Of a DNA stretch of 64,000 nt, positions 44,010 to 56,122 are shown piece after piece. A program made the position numbers and the translations under genes. This DNA is from Toxorhynchites rutilus septentrionalis (Eukaryota; Arthropoda; Insecta; Diptera; Culicidae). The stretch lies in assembly GCF_029784135.1 (NCBI RefSeq), contig NC_073746.1:253026494-253090493 (forward strand), given 5' to 3'. The first letter of the stretch is position 1. Each line of letters starts with the position of its first letter. The notes beneath the pieces were generated by a model. It was not told where the DNA came from and ran no database searches. It saw nothing but the letters and a program-made list of their open reading frames with translations.

Positions 44010-44160
44010 GTGATCGAAAAAAGCCGGCGGATTACTCCCGTACCTCTCACGCTCTAGGCCACGAGTTCAATTCTCACTCCCGACATTCTATCAAAAATTA
44101 AAGTTAAAGTGACGAACCAGCCAAAAGTGTTGAAAGTCACTATAATACAGAAAAAAAATC
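44010..44160 (+). mobile_element. SINE-like fragment
   Basis: CCACGAGTTCAATTCTCACT near 44060 resembles a degenerate B box with its flanks. It is followed by AAAGTTAAAGTGACGAACC and AGTCACTATAATACAG, a body type seen in Aedes tRNA-derived SINEs. The A box is not clear and no target duplication was found. Confidence 0.45.
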
Positions 44161-47100
44161 CCGGGATACAACTGGAATGAGTCAAGCTTGATTTCCTCAG
44201 AATATGCTTGACAGCTAACCGGTATTCCCCAATTGGCCCGGATCAGTTCCAGAGTATTGTCTTAGTTCATCTCCTTGAAAACATCAGTAACGCTATTATC
44301 GATGTGCCACTGTTTAGTGGAATTTAGGTAGCAGCAGGTTGTCTAGTCCGGCCCAAGATGGTGGAGTTAACAGGTGGCTCGTAATTTACACTATATAGAA
44401 AAGACGTATGAGGAATGGCAAGACGAAAAGTTTGGATTTGTTTATGTTATTACTTACGTTGGTATGGTTACACTTGATTTCGTCCAAGGTATTTGAAGCA
44501 GTATAATAAATAAACAGTTGTCGTTGAAAATAGTAACCTAGTAACCTTTATGCATATGCTTCCGCCAGCTGGCTCGGCTAATGTGATTCAGGGAGTGCTT
44601 TGATCGTGGAACCTCCACTGGCGCATAATTTGCAGCTTTGTTTTTTGTGCTGGTTCATAACGACAATCAACCGTGCCGGCGAAACTGTAGTCAATGTTTA
44701 GTGTTGTTTGGATACCATCTATGTAAATAAGTTCAAACTTACGGGATACGTCCGAACGGCAATTCTGACATTACGCTTTACCTTCCACTTCACTTTCCTT
44801 GGTCCGGCCCAAGTAGGCAATCCACGTTGTTCTGCTCCAGAAAACGCACTTCTGCTCCGTTGACACTTCTCCTGGTAAATTTATTGGCTCATGACTCCAG
44901 AAGTAACAAAAGTTTTGCTTTTCAGTCCACAACAAGCCCACGACGAGAATTTTTTTTGTGGAATTTGGACTTCTTCTTGATTTTACCTTCATTCCGGTCA
45001 ATCGAGGAATACAATTCCTGCCGAGAAAATGGAATAGTTACGCGCTTGCTCCGGCTAAACCATGATGTAAACCAATAAACTTATCCTAGCAACCAATGCC
45101 TACTATGAGTCTATACACTCTTAGCTTGATTCAGTAAAATTTTGAGAAAAATCACTCAAAAAATAACTTGATGGCAACGTTTTTAATTTATTCGAGTTCA
45201 ATATTTACAGGGAGAAAAAAATGGACTGCTTTTTCCTCAACCCTCACAATCAATAAAACAAAAATAATTAAATTGTTATGAAATTTCGTTATCTTCCGGA
45301 GTGACTGTGAGTTATTTACGTTTCACCTGTACATGACTCTAGATGGAACCGTGAATGACTTCCTAACTAAGTGTTAATGCCAAACACAAACAAATCGAAC
45401 GTAAGCTGTTGGATGCGAATCGTGCCGTAGCCGGCAAGGAAAACACTGCTAGAACGAATCGGTCGGTAAACGGTTTTTTTTCCAACTATTGGGTGGAGTA
45501 CTGGAGTACAGCAACTGTTCGTTAGCTTATTTATTTTACCAATGGAATGTAATTTGTTGTGTTTTGCGAAGCCTTAAATCAGCGTAAATCTTGCTTTTAT
45601 TTTAGTTTCGTGAGAAAAATTGGGTGGCCGTCAGTTGATTGAATCGCAATGTATTCAATTATATGTTTTCATGAGTTTTTCATGTGTTCCACACTGAAAA
45701 TTGGGAAAGAATTTTTTTCTTCATCGAAAAAAACCGGACAATCTCAACTTGCTTACATGGTATTCTCTTGTGCAATGCTAAATTTGGTCATTTCTAGTGA
45801 ATACTTGATATGTTGAAAAAGGAAATAAACTCAGTCAGCTATTAGCGGACCTAAATGATACCTTTATCAATTGGGTATTACTATAGATTCAATTATAATA
45901 ATATTTAAATGCAAATTAATGCCCCATACTTATCCCATTCCATATTCTATTATCGTTCATGCAATAACAAAAACGTCACTGACCCGTTACACGGAAAGCG
46001 TCATCCCGAAGACCTATTCGATTCGATTAGAAGCTATCGAGCAAGAAAAAAAAGAATAGCTTCATTCTACCACAAAAGGGCTTTCCATAAATTTGCAAAA
46101 GTCATAACATCATCCCTTTCGGGTCCCTACTTTAGAATGGTTCAATGGTTGAAAATGGCTGCCGAAGGCCGAATGCTTTGCGATGTTGTGCGAGTCCACT
46201 GCGGAAAAATCAGGTTAATTTCCAATTCATAACATTTTTTTATGCTTCTCCGCCGCGGTCGATGACGAAATGGCAATCATTCTCCGAAGCTAGGAAGGTT
46301 TTTCGTCTCCCCCGACGGGTTTCCCGCTTGGTGACATTTGACATTGAAGAGGGTTGAGAGTTTACAACCGTATGGAAAGCAGCACAGGGCGGTAGGAGTT
46401 GAAAACGGTGATTGAGTATATGGAAATTTCAGCCCGACTTTATAAGTTGCCATTCCCAGTATCGTAAATTTGAATGTTCAGGTGAACGAACGAACGCTTT
46501 GTGTAAATAAGGGGCGGCAGCTTTGAATCATCGAAGGACAAAGATGATGTGTACGTTAAGTGCTTGTAAACGTTGGGCACAATCACATTCACAAGTAATG
46601 TATGAGCTTCCTTTCCACCGAAACAAGGTTATTTGAATTTTAATTTGATTGAATGAGCAGAAAACAAATTTTGTTCGTTGATTAAATGTTGATAGAAGTT
46701 AAAACTGATTACTAAACAATCACGTTTTCTATCATCATAAACACCGATGGAGGGTTCATGCAATTTTCTCTATTTCATTAGTTAGTCTATCTGAATATCT
46801 GAATTGAATGTTTCTCAAATTTCGTAGCAGTATCAGAGCGCATTGAGTTGAAAATAAATTGTCCAGTTTTATCTCGCATTCGATATAAGATAATTCACTG
46901 CATTCAATTTAGCAAAATACTTATATTTTGCGAAGCTTGCAAGTTTTCCACGAGAGGAAGTATGAAAAAAACTATCCACCTCGAACGACTTCATTATTTT
47001 CCCATCATAACAATTGTTGTGAAATTGCCATTGCCCACTCTCGTAGCGGAGCTTCCGTCGTGCACACTGACACACTCCATGTGACCAAAGAAGACAAGAA

Positions 47101-47430
47101 TGTAATATCCTGGTCGGGATCATTGTTTTTTTTTTATCTCGAACCACGAGTATCCCTTATTCGCAGAAACAAGCAACTTTGGTGCCACGATATACTGCGA
47201 ACGTATATATTCCGGTTCAAAATTGAACTGTACAACGATACTGTTCTGTTATTGCCTGATATTGAGAAGATGTCATAATCTTCGTCTTGCGAAGTCGAGC
47301 CGTGTATCAAGGTCTGCGAGTTATCATACTATCATTTCGTTTATCTTTATAGCGCCGGAAATACTCAATATCTGGGAAACGCTTTCTTAGAGTTATTATG
47401 ATATATATCCTTGCTTGTAATTTTTTTACC
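44161..47430. other. Unassigned interval, no supported gene
   Basis: Several overlapping ORFs of 60-116 codons on both strands (44771-45078, 45871-46357, 46848-47278) show no recognised motif. They are listed here only to say that no gene is claimed. No repeat relation to the rest of the window was seen. Confidence 0.35.
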
Positions 47431-47639
47431 TACAGTGTGTCCCAGATTAAGTGTCCTGATATTTCATGTACGATTTACATCAACAGGGTAATTTTCACAT
47501 GAAAATATGTTTTTTTGGTTTGCTGTGCATCGTTCTAACAATTTATCACAAGATCGACTACGCGACACACGGAAAGTGTTTTCTGACGGATGTAAAACGG
47601 ATAACGTGAAGTGCGTGAAATATTTGATGCGTGCTTATT

Positions 47640-47935
47640 TGCAAAGTGTCTTTTATTTTGCTCTTATATCCGTGAGCAGGAAATATAGGTGTTGTAGATG
47701 GTGGAGTTGACGAGCGTAGTGTGCGTGATAGCTGAGTTTCCATAACTTCTTTTCATATCGTGACGTTAAAATTTGTGATTATATTAAACTGGCTACCAAA
47801 TCCGTGTAAAAATGCTATCTTCAGTAAGGTTTCAATGAATCAATTGAAAACAGATTTTAATAGTTCCCGCTGAATATGACTATAATGTGGCAATGGAAAA
47901 TTGATATTTGCGGAATCATACCGGAAAAGACTTTC
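47640..47935 (+). repeat. Dispersed repeat with CCCGCTGAATATG motif, copy 3
   Basis: GTGTAAAAATGCTATCTTCAG, then AGTTCCCGCTGAATATGAC and GCGGAATCATACCGGAAAAG match 37066-37190. The copy breaks off near 47935, just before the transposase remnant. Confidence 0.75.
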
Positions 47936-47959
47936 CGAGTGGAAACATCATCTATTAGG

Positions 47960-48370
47960 ATCGAAACAATTGTCATCTGGCACAGATGAATATTTGTTTT
48001 TTATTCAGGACTGTACTAATCAGAAAAATGTCCGTGGTTATGTCAAAGATCTGATATTCCGAAAGAAGAATGCTCTCAGAGCGTGTTGGTTTGGAAGGCA
48101 TGTCGTGAAAAGGTAAACTTTTTGCTCCTTTATATAGAACCTAACGCTAAAGTCAACACAGGATATTACATCGAGGTTTTGAAGAATCATTTTCTTCCTC
48201 ATGTTTCTCATGAGGAAAGTCGAAGGTCTGTCACATTCCTTTAAACAGAACCAGTCCAAGCAAATTTTGGTCAATATATTTGGGAGCAAAGCCCTCAGAA
48301 TATGGTGCGTGCCAGCCGTGACAGATTCACAATTTTTGGTGTATTGTTATCAATGAAAAAATGATTAGAT
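47960..48370 (+). pseudogene. IS630-Tc1-mariner transposase remnant
   Basis: Reading with frameshifts gives DEYLFFIQDCTNQKNVRGYV, then VLVWKACREK, then IEPNAKVNTGYYIEVLKNHF and LPHVSHEESRRSVTFL followed by a stop. The order (first aspartate block, VW.A, VN..YY..VLK..F.P, then the expected FQQD position) is that of mariner-type transposases. The second catalytic block is destroyed and nothing after it is readable. It does not match the DD37E or DD41D copies nearby, so it is a different family. A possible left end (ACAGTGTGTCCCAGATTAAG) lies at about 47433. Confidence 0.65.
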
Positions 48371-48805
48371 TTGATCTGGATTAATATGATATATTTCTTA
48401 ATATGAATCTTTGATTTAATGTAATCACATTTAACCCGTGACACCTATTCGGGTTCATGCTATAATTTTCTTCGTTTTATTTAATGACCCTCAGAGTAAA
48501 AACATAAAGTAATATTACCTGCTTAAGGGGGTAGTACACTATGAACATCATAGAAAGTATGTGATTTTCGCGATTTTTTCCAACGAGAAAATAAATTACT
48601 ATGATTAATTTGATATCACAGCTTTATTAGGTATATATTATTTAACAAACAAAAAATATATTGGTGTCAATTGGACTGTCCACTGAATAGCCGCAACCGG
48701 TTTGTTGAACAACCCTTACAACCAAAAGCTTGTAAACTAGTGGGAATTCTACAAGTTTTTCTATTGGACTGATTTCAACCAATGATTTTTTTACGTAACC
48801 TTGGA
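48371..48805. other. Unassigned AT-rich interval
   Basis: GGGGGTAGTACACTATGAA at about 48527 looks like a repeat-end sequence, but there is no second copy in the window. No ORF. Confidence 0.3.
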
Positions 48806-48807
48806 TA

Positions 48808-50072
48808 AAGGGTGTGTCACATCAAATTGCATCACGGAAAAAACGCTGTAGAAATTTAATTTTTAGGAATTATATCTTCAGCTTTCGCTTATAATCAGAT
48901 AAGAGTGTATAGATCACGTTGGCCATGCTTCACTGTCAATGAAAAAGAGCGTCGTGAATTAATCCTGCGCACTCATTTCTAGAATCCGGAGTTGTCACAT
49001 CGGGACATCGGTAAGATGCTGGGAATCGTCCAATCCACGGTCAGCAGAGTACTAAAACGATACTTCGAGAACCTAACCATCGACCGGAAGGTGAAGAACG
49101 GCAAAAATGGATACTCCGTCAGTGAAAAAGATCACAAGCGCGTAGTTAAGCAGTTTAGACATGATCCGAGAAGTTCGGTCCGGGATGTCGCCAATAAGCT
49201 GAATTTGTCAAGTTCATTCGTCCAGCGGACCAAGCAGCGGGAGGGCCTGCGTACATACAAGGTTCAGAAGGCTCCTAACCGCGACGAAAGGCAAAACATG
49301 GTGGAGAAGACGCGAGCCCGGAAGCTGTACACCGAAATGCTGACGAAGCCGCATTGCCTGGTAATGGACGACGAAATCTACGTCAAAGCGGACTTTCGTC
49401 AGCTGCCGGGCCTGTTGTTCTTCTCCGCAGAGGACAAATTCAGCGTTCCGGAGGAGATTCGCAAGCAGAAACTATCCAAGTTTGCCAAAAAGTACATGGT
49501 GTGGCAAGCGATCTGCTCTTGCGGAAAGCGGAGCGCCTCCTTCGTTTACCGGCACGGTAAACGGGCAGGTTTACCTTAAGGAGTGCCTTCAGAAGCGCTT
49601 ACTACCACTATTGAAGCAGCACGAGGGCCCGACCATCTTCTGGCTGGATCTCGCTTCGTGCCACTATTCAAAGGACGTGTTGGAGTGGTACGAAGCCAAC
49701 GGGGTCACCTTCGTGCCAAAGGAAATGAACCCGCCCAACGCGCCGGAACTTCGCCCAATAGAGAAATATTGGGCGATTATGAAGCAGGCCCTCCGGAAGA
49801 ACCCAAAAGTTGTCAAATCGGAGGCGGACTTCAAGAGAAAATGGATTTCTGTTAAAAAAAAACTACAACCTGACGTTGTACAGAACCTTATGGACGGGGT
49901 AAAGAGGAAGGTGCGAGCAGACGGGCTTGGGCTCGAAGTATGAATAAAAAGAAAATGCCAAAAGTTGTTTAATAGATTTTATTTTACTGTCTAAAATTTT
50001 CAAAAGGATCGGTCTACTGGGCGAATTTATACAGCGTTTTTTCCGTGATGCAATTTGATGTGACACACCCTT
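48808..50072 (+). mobile_element. ITmD37E (DD37E) element, copy 2, 1,265 bp
   Basis: The same 49-bp TIRs as copy 1 are flanked by TA on both sides (48806-48807 and 50073-50074). It is shorter mainly because of a 31-bp deletion around the start codon. Diagnostic sites group it with copy 3. Confidence 0.96.
48941..49943 (+). pseudogene. DD37E transposase pseudogene (copy 2)
   Basis: It aligns along its length with copy 1. The first lesion is a 31-bp deletion removing the initiating ATG. The second is TAG at 48980-48982, where copies 1, 3 and 4 have GAG. The third is a net 2-base loss near 49546 (TTCGTTTACC for TTCGTGATGACC), which shifts the frame after CGKRSA. The catalytic blocks remain readable: MDDEIYVK, FWLDLASCHYS (proline before the aspartate changed to leucine) and RPIEKYW. 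No product beyond a fragment is possible. Compared with copy 1, the glycine at the site of copy 1's stop is intact here. Confidence 0.94.
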
Positions 50073-50099
50073 TATATTTCCTGTCATCGTACGTAGGAT

Positions 50100-50545
50100 T
50101 TTTACAAAATATTTATTTTTGACAAAATGGCGACATTTTTTGTAAAAAAAATGCTTTTTGACTCAAAAATCAAGACAAGACAAACCTGGGATAAAAACTA
50201 CAGTAAAATAGACATCGCAAAGAACATTTTAGGTTAATTTTTTTTCAGGTATACTACTCGCTGAATATGTTATTTGTGCTATTTTTTTTAAAAGGCTTGC
50301 TAATTGGCTTTATCTTGATATGTCTATCATCTAAATCGGTTCAGTAGTTCAAAACCTATATATTTTCGGAAAAAAGTCATTTTTGGAAAATAGGAAAAAA
50401 ATTGATTTTTCGAACCACCCTAAAATAGAATTGGGCACCCTAATAAAAGAAGGGTCTAATATTTTGAGACAGGGAACAAATCTGCCACTTTGCACGAACA
50501 TCTGAGAACCACTATATCGGTTTGGCATGGAATGGCTGTGTATTT
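50100..50545 (-). repeat. Dispersed repeat with CATTCCATGCC end, copy 2 (inverted)
   Basis: The reverse complement begins near 50535 with CATTCCATGCCAAACCGATA and runs through TTAGGGTGCCC, TTTTAGGGTGG and TGAACCGATTTAGATGATAG, matching 34660-34880. ITmD37E copy 2 ends immediately beside it. Confidence 0.8.
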
Positions 50546-50674
50546 TCATTGGTAAACCCTTCCAATTTATCGAAGTTTGACGTATCATTATGACGATATA
50601 AACTCACCAAAATGGAGATATGATTTTTTGAAAATACTTCTTGAAATCGGTCAATCCTAAGACAAAACGTTATA

Positions 50675-51630
50675 AAGGGTATTTCAATAGGGACACTACA
50701 AAAGTAGACCGATAGGAACAGCAAACGACGTCATATTTTTTCCCGCTCTCTTGACATTTCTCTTCAATAAGGTTTGCCATTTCACAATGGAAAGATATAC
50801 GATCCAATAACGAGTCGAGATTATTTAAATTTACTACCGAAATTCGGAGTCAATGGCCTCAACTTTAAGAGCGCTACGTCCATGTTATGGTCGTCATAAT
50901 CGTCCTGCCAGATCAACAACTGAGCTTCTAGTGGAAAAATTTGAATCCACAGGCAAAGTACAAAATGTTCCCGTGCCAGTGAGATAAATAAGTGCGCGTA
51001 GTGTCGAGGATATTGCTGCCGCTAGCGCATCAATTGAGGGAGACCCAAATCAGTCTCTCACACGTCGTTCTCAAGCGTTGGGCATCTCTGTGACGTCGTT
51101 GTGGCGATTTTTGCGAAAAAATCTTGGCCTACATCCTTGCAAGATCAAATTGACGCAAGAACTGAAGCCGCTTGACCACCAGAAACGTCGTATGTTCGCG
51201 AATTGGGCTGAGCAACAAGTTGAAAATCTGGATCCGGATTTTCATGGAAAAATCATCTTTAGCGATGAGGCTCATTTCTGTCTGGATGGCTTCGTCGATA
51301 ACAAAATATGCGTTATTGGTCAGGCAGAAATCCACACATACTCCATAAGTCACTATTGTGTCCCGAAAAAATTACGGTTTGGTGCGGCTTATGGTCCGGC
51401 GTCGTCATAGGGGCCGTACTTCTTCCGTGATGATCAAGGCACGTTACTGTCAATGGAAATCGCTACCGTTCAATGATAACCGAATATTTTTGGCCCGAAT
51501 TGGTCAATTTGGACTTGGACAGTATGTGGTTTCAACAGGATGGCGCCACAAGTCACACAGTGAATTCAACAATCGATTTATTGAAAACCAAGTTTGGTGA
51601 TCGTGTTATTTCACGAAATGGCCAAGTCAC
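50675..51630 (+). mobile_element. Second DD41D mariner element, 3' truncated
   Basis: The left end begins near 50675 (AAGGGTATTTCAATAGGG after TA). No right TIR was found: coding sequence stops at about 51630. The sequence TTGAAATCGGTCAATCCTA left of the element (50641) is followed on the right (51636) by the near-identical TTGAAATCGGTTAATCCTA. That suggests the 3' end was lost by recombination between flanking copies or by rearrangement. Confidence 0.72.
50787..51630 (+). pseudogene. DD41D mariner transposase pseudogene (second family)
   Basis: Starting from the ATG at 50787, with stops and frameshifts, the sequence reads SLTRRSQALGISVTSLWRFL (helix-turn-helix), LGLHPCKIKLTQELKPLDHQ, then FHGKIIFSDEAHFCLDGF with the first catalytic aspartate. 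It continues IGPYFFRDDQGT-like, and WFQQDGATSHTVNSTIDLLK carries the second aspartate. It ends in FGDRVISRNGQV, just before where the WPPRS.DL.P.D block should be. The third catalytic residue is therefore absent, and assignment to DD41D rests on similarity to the 36-kb element (SDEAHF.L.G, WFQQDGAT.HT, SRNG/SKNG). The two copies are clearly different families. Confidence 0.85.
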
Positions 51631-51769
51631 TTTTTGAAATCGGTTAATCCTAGGAAAGAACAGTTTATAGTAAACGTTTTTCTTGTTGGTTAGCATATAG
51701 ATTTTATTTTTTAAGTTTTTTTTCTTTGATGGTTACGATTTCACAGAGAATTAAAATTCATAACTGTTA

Positions 51770-52565
51770 AACATTTCATATCTTCATTTTAGTGAGTTTA
51801 CCACGGCACCACTGTACATCCAGCTTTGTTAAAATTGAATGATTTTCCGATAAAAAATACAAAAAAAAACTGAGATTGGGTGTTTTGAAGTGAAAGAGTT
51901 TTTAATATTAAATTAAATTTTTTAGTATTATTTTTTAACAGTGCATTTAAATAGTTATTTTTCTTATATAGTTTATCAATTTTCCAAGAACTTTGTCAAA
52001 CATCATACTTTTTTTTATCCCATTTATTTATTTAAGGCTCATTTGCATTTTAGATGTAACAGAGCCGAATTTTAATCGTGTACATGTCACATGGTTCTCA
52101 TATATCTATAATTAGCACATTACACAGTTGTCATTCGCCAGTATTCCTTCTATACCATTACCTATGGTACATTCACACAGTAGCCATTTAGGCGTAAGAG
52201 TATTCTTTCTGTTCTTCCATTATCCAGTTGGAGCACCGGACAGCGGAGACAGTTGATTGATCATTGTTGAGTTATTTATAGAACAGCAGCCCGATGTGTC
52301 TTGCAGAGCAGAGCAGAGCAGTTGTATGGATGAATCGATCTTATTTCGACCGTGGATCGATCTCCATCCCTGATGATTGTTGCGTGGACGTAGCTATTCT
52401 GTAACAACACAAAGATGGTCAATGAGGGCCCTGAGTTTTGAACTCACGATCTATCGCTTACTAAGCGAACGCGCAACCAATGTGGCTACGGAGACCCCCA
52501 AACATCATACTTAAATCTAAAAAAAAAATATCCAGCAAATATATTTGGATTTTGAATTACAATTT
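51770..52565 (+). repeat. Dispersed repeat family shared with 27065-27600, copy 2
   Basis: Blocks CTTCATTTTAGTGAG, CACGGCACCACTGTA, AGCTTTGTTAAAATTG, GTTTTTAATATTAAATT and TTTCCAAGAACTTTGTCAAA follow the 27-kb order. This copy is interrupted by the SINE at 52011-52499 and lacks the MITE of copy 1. Confidence 0.8.
52011..52499 (-). mobile_element. Second tRNA-derived SINE family, minus strand, 13-bp target duplication
   Basis: AAACATCATACTT flanks it at 51998-52010 and 52500-52512. On the minus strand it begins GGGGGTCTCCGTAGCCACAT, with an A-box-like TAGCCACATTGG (complement of 52477-52488) and a degenerate B box around GAGTTCAAAACTC (complement of 52433-52445). The body has an internal AGAGC-type short run, and an A-rich end appears as T-run at 52011. 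The 27.6-kb paralogue has AAACATCATATT uninterrupted, which is the empty site. It differs from the 12.6-kb SINE family. Confidence 0.88.
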
Positions 52566-52818
52566 ATTGAAAGAATCAACGATCAATGATTTTACGTCCT
52601 TTTTGTGATTTAAATTGGTCATATGATAATAAAAAAATTATTTTGGGGATTTGGGTAGCTTCCATCATAAGTGCCTTATATAAAAAAAAAACGGAGAGGG
52701 TCGAGTCAAAAAGCGCCATACACGATGGTAAAAACCGACGAAGTATTCTTGCCCCATCTAAACTTGTAGGGGAATGTGGAGAAAGACGGACAGGGTGGGA
52801 AAGATGGACAGCTATGTA

Positions 52819-54095
52819 AAGGGTGTGTCACATCAAATTACATCACGGAAAAAACGCTGTAGAAATTTAATTTTTAGGAATTATATCTTCAGCTTCAGCT
52901 TATAATCAGATAAGAGTGTATAGATCACGTTGGCCATGCTTCACTGTCAATTTTTCGTAAATTTGGAAAAATGTCGTCGAACGAAAAAGAGCGTCGTGAA
53001 TTAATCCTGCGCACTCATTTCGAGAATCCGGAGTTGTCACATCGGGACATCGGTAAGATGCTGGGAATCGTCCAATCCACGGTCAGCAGAGTACTAAAAC
53101 GATACTTCGAGAACCTAACCATCGATCGGAAGGTGAAGAACGGCAAAAATGGATGCTCCGTCAGTGAAAAAGATCACAAGCACGTAGTTAAGCAGTTTAG
53201 GCGTGATCCGAGAAGTTCGGTCCGGAATGTCGCCAATAAGCTGAATTTGTCAAGTTCATTCGTCCAGCGGACCAAGCAGGAGGGCCGGAGGGAGGGCCTG
53301 CGTACATACAAGGTTCAGAAGGCTCCTAACCGCGACGAAAGGCAAAACATGGTGGGGAAGACGCGAGCCCGGAAGCTGTACACCGAAATGCTGACGAAGC
53401 CTACGTCAAAGCGGACTTTCGTCAGCTGCCGGGCCTGTTGTTCTTCTCCGCAGAGGACAAATTCAGCGTTCCGGAGGAGATTCGGAAGCAGAAACTATCC
53501 AAGTTTGCCAAAAAGTACATGGTGTGGCAAGCGATCTGCTCTTGCGGAAAGCGGAGCGCCCCCTTCGTGATGACCGGCACGGTAAACGGGCAGGTTTACC
53601 TTAAGGAGTGCCTTCAGAAGCGCTTACTACCACTATTGAAGCAGCACGAGGGCCCGACCATCTTCTGGCCGGATCTCGCTTCGTGCCACTATTCAAAGGA
53701 CGTGTTGGAGTGGTACGAAGCCAACGGGGTCACCTTCGTGCCAAAGGAAATGAACCCACCCAACGCGCCGGAGCTTCGCCCAATAGAGAAATATTGGGCG
53801 ATTATGAAGCAGGCCCTCCGGAAGAACCCAAAAGTTGTCAAATCGGAGGCGGACTTCAAGAGAAAATGGATTTCTGTTAAAAAAAAACTACAACCTGACG
53901 TTGTACAGAACCTTATGGACGGGGTAAAGAGGAAGGTGCGAGCAGACGGGCTTGGGCTCGAAGTATGAATAAAAAGAAAATGCCAAAAGTTGTTTAATAG
54001 TTTTTATTTTACTGTCTAAAATTTTCAAAAGGATCGGTCTGGGCGAATTTCTACAGCGTTTTTTTCCGTGATACAATTTGATGTGACACACCCTT
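52819..54095 (+). mobile_element. ITmD37E (DD37E) element, copy 3, 1,277 bp
   Basis: The 49-bp TIRs have a few substitutions (for example CAAATTACATCACGG on the left) and a small deletion near the right TIR. TA lies on both sides (52817-52818 and 54096-54097). It is inserted in an inverted-repeat element, so it is younger than that host. Confidence 0.95.
52971..53968 (+). pseudogene. DD37E transposase pseudogene lacking the first catalytic aspartate (copy 3)
   Basis: It starts at the same ATG as copy 1. A 9-base in-frame insertion expands the QREGL region to QEGRREGL near 53280. A 28-base deletion just after 53401 removes the codons for HCLVMDDET, including catalytic D148, and shifts the frame. 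The downstream half, with FWPDLASCHYS and RPIEKYW, is intact but in another frame. The net length change of 19 bases accounts for its 998-base length against 1,017 in copies 1 and 4. It cannot be catalytically active. Confidence 0.94.
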
Positions 54096-54775
54096 TAGGA
54101 TTGATAAATTACATTTCCATTTTAAATTTCAATGATATACAATATCATACATACAGTGTATAAATACCTTTGACACTCACTGAGTACACCTAGCTGGCCT
54201 TTTGTTAAAATTGTAAATGTAAGTAATCTACAAAGAGCAGCTCGATGTAAATTCGCCTGCAGAAAATAAGGTTCTCATTGTTATCGAATATTTTTGGGGT
54301 ATTTTTCGTTATGTGTCTGTTTTACCATCACTTTTCTTCCAGTTTATCGAATTAGCAGTGAGTTTTCTCATTTTTACTCCAGAAATATTGGAAAAAAAAA
54401 CACTAATCAAATCGAGTAAGACGGGCACTCCACCGAAGGGCAACATAAACATTTTGTTTTGAAAACAATTTGATTACCCCCTACTTCTTTTTTAACAGAT
54501 GTCCACTAACTACGTTTGCAAGAGCAACCAGATATTATGGACGAATCAGCATAGCGGTTTTTCGAACGTAATCCGAATTTGTCATTCCAAAGGCCGGAAG
54601 CTATTTTAGACGTGATAAATTGAGAAAAATTACAAGCCCTTCTAGGGGATTTTAGTCAAGCCATTTTGTTCGATCATTTTTTAAGGCTTATTTGAAAACC
54701 TCCAAAACTTATCGAGTAAATAAACTTGAATTTCTAGTTAGTGTCCATCTTTTCCGTCAAATGTCCGTCTTTTAC

Positions 54776-55364
54776 GACTCATTCTTATTTTTTCAAAAAT
54801 GCCGGACACATTCATTTTGCAAAATTTCTGCCTCAAAAACAAGTTTTTTTTATAAAAAGAGGTTTAGACTATCCATTTTTGGTATATATTTTATATACCA
54901 CAAATAGCTATATATAGCTTTATATTCTTTTGTGAAATTCACGACAAAAATCAACGTTTTTGTAAGGTGTCTCCTACATATTTCATCTCAGTTTTGCCCT
55001 CCTGCAAAATTAAGCATGCCAGACAATTGAATGTCATGATGTTTAGCTTTCGACTCGACAGAATATTCGTCTTGAGTGGCACTTGTATGATTCCAATGGA
55101 TTTTAGTGCCTCTATTATTAGGTCACTTGCAGTACCGAAGGTAAGCACTGGATTCATTTTTTTCTCTATCCATCTATTGATGGGATTATTGAAATAAAAT
55201 AAATCTCGTCAAGCATTCTCTTTGTGCCATCGTCAAATGATTTATGGGTATTTTGAGAGGATAATATTAGCTAAATGATCTTTCAACATTTGTAGTCCGG
55301 ATATCGTAAATTAAAAGCTCAAGAGACTGGAGGAACATTTGTTCCGATTATCCGATTCTAGAAT
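54776..55364. other. Unassigned AT-rich interval
   Basis: Short opposing ORFs (54951-55197) are not supported. No repeat relation was seen. Confidence 0.3.
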
Positions 55365-55440
55365 TCGTTCATGGCCGGGGGATTTGAAGGCAATTGAGTT
55401 GCCTCCGTCTTGTATTGGTCACGTATATTTTCAGTCTAGG
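55365..55440 (+). mobile_element. SINE body fragment
   Basis: GGCCGGGGGATTTGAAGGCA, then TTGCCTCCGTCTTGTATTGG and TCACGTATATTTTCAG parallel the SINE at 12714-12782 (GTCGGGGGAATTTTTCGTC, TTTCCTCCGACTTGCAC, TCACGCGTATTCTATAG). Only the middle of the element is recognisable and it is strongly diverged. Confidence 0.55.
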
Positions 55441-56122
55441 AATATTATTTACAATGGGAGTCTCAACCAATCAGTCTTTGATTTAGAATACTTGATAAAA
55501 ATATTTTTTTAAATAACACATAATACAGTTTGCAGAAAAAATTCATCAGGAATATTTTCCGTAAATATAATATTTCAAATGTTTTTGAAACCGTATCACA
55601 TTTTAGATATTTTATTTTTCATACATTGATAAAGTAAATTTCATTACTCATACACTCCTCTCGAAACTGGGTTTAATAGTAAAATTAATAAGGACTATTT
55701 CTTTTACTTACAGGTAAATTGGACAGCACTCGATCGGTTGATAACTCCATCTCCTGATATTTGGCAGAAGTATGTATATAACATAATAAATCGATGAAAG
55801 AACAACAATATTCATCATTAGAAAATCAGTGTTTTTCATTGTGTGTTTCAGCTAAAGCTTGTTTCATATTATCCGACACGACACGTAGCAAAAGCGTCAC
55901 GCTTCTTACCAGACAAGTATTGTTGAGAGAATTCTCGATAAGAATAATTAGTTGGATCCGAGCCGGTACACGTAATATCGGACGATATAAAACAGATTTA
56001 AAACCTTAATACGATGTTGCCCGAAAAGCCAACGTTATCTACAAGTCTTAGAACCTTTAGCGTGTACACGATGTTGTGTATCGTTTTTCAAAGTGGCAGG
56101 TTAAAAATAAACCCTGGTGATG
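55441..56122. other. Unassigned AT-rich interval
   Basis: A 71-codon ORF (55794-56009) has no recognised motif. No repeat relation was seen. Confidence 0.3.

Larger units (their letters stand above)
52768..54775. mobile_element. Inverted-repeat element with AAGACGGACA / AAGATGGACA ends, copy 2 (entered by ITmD37E copy 3)
   Basis: The left end has AAGACGGACAGGGTGGG and AAAGATGGACAGC. The complement of the right end (54738-54775) has AAAGACGGACATTTGACGG and AAAAGATGGACAC. ITmD37E copy 3 sits about 50 bases inside the left end. Without it the element would be about 730 bp, comparable to the copy at 40593-41232. No transposase belongs to it. Confidence 0.55.
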
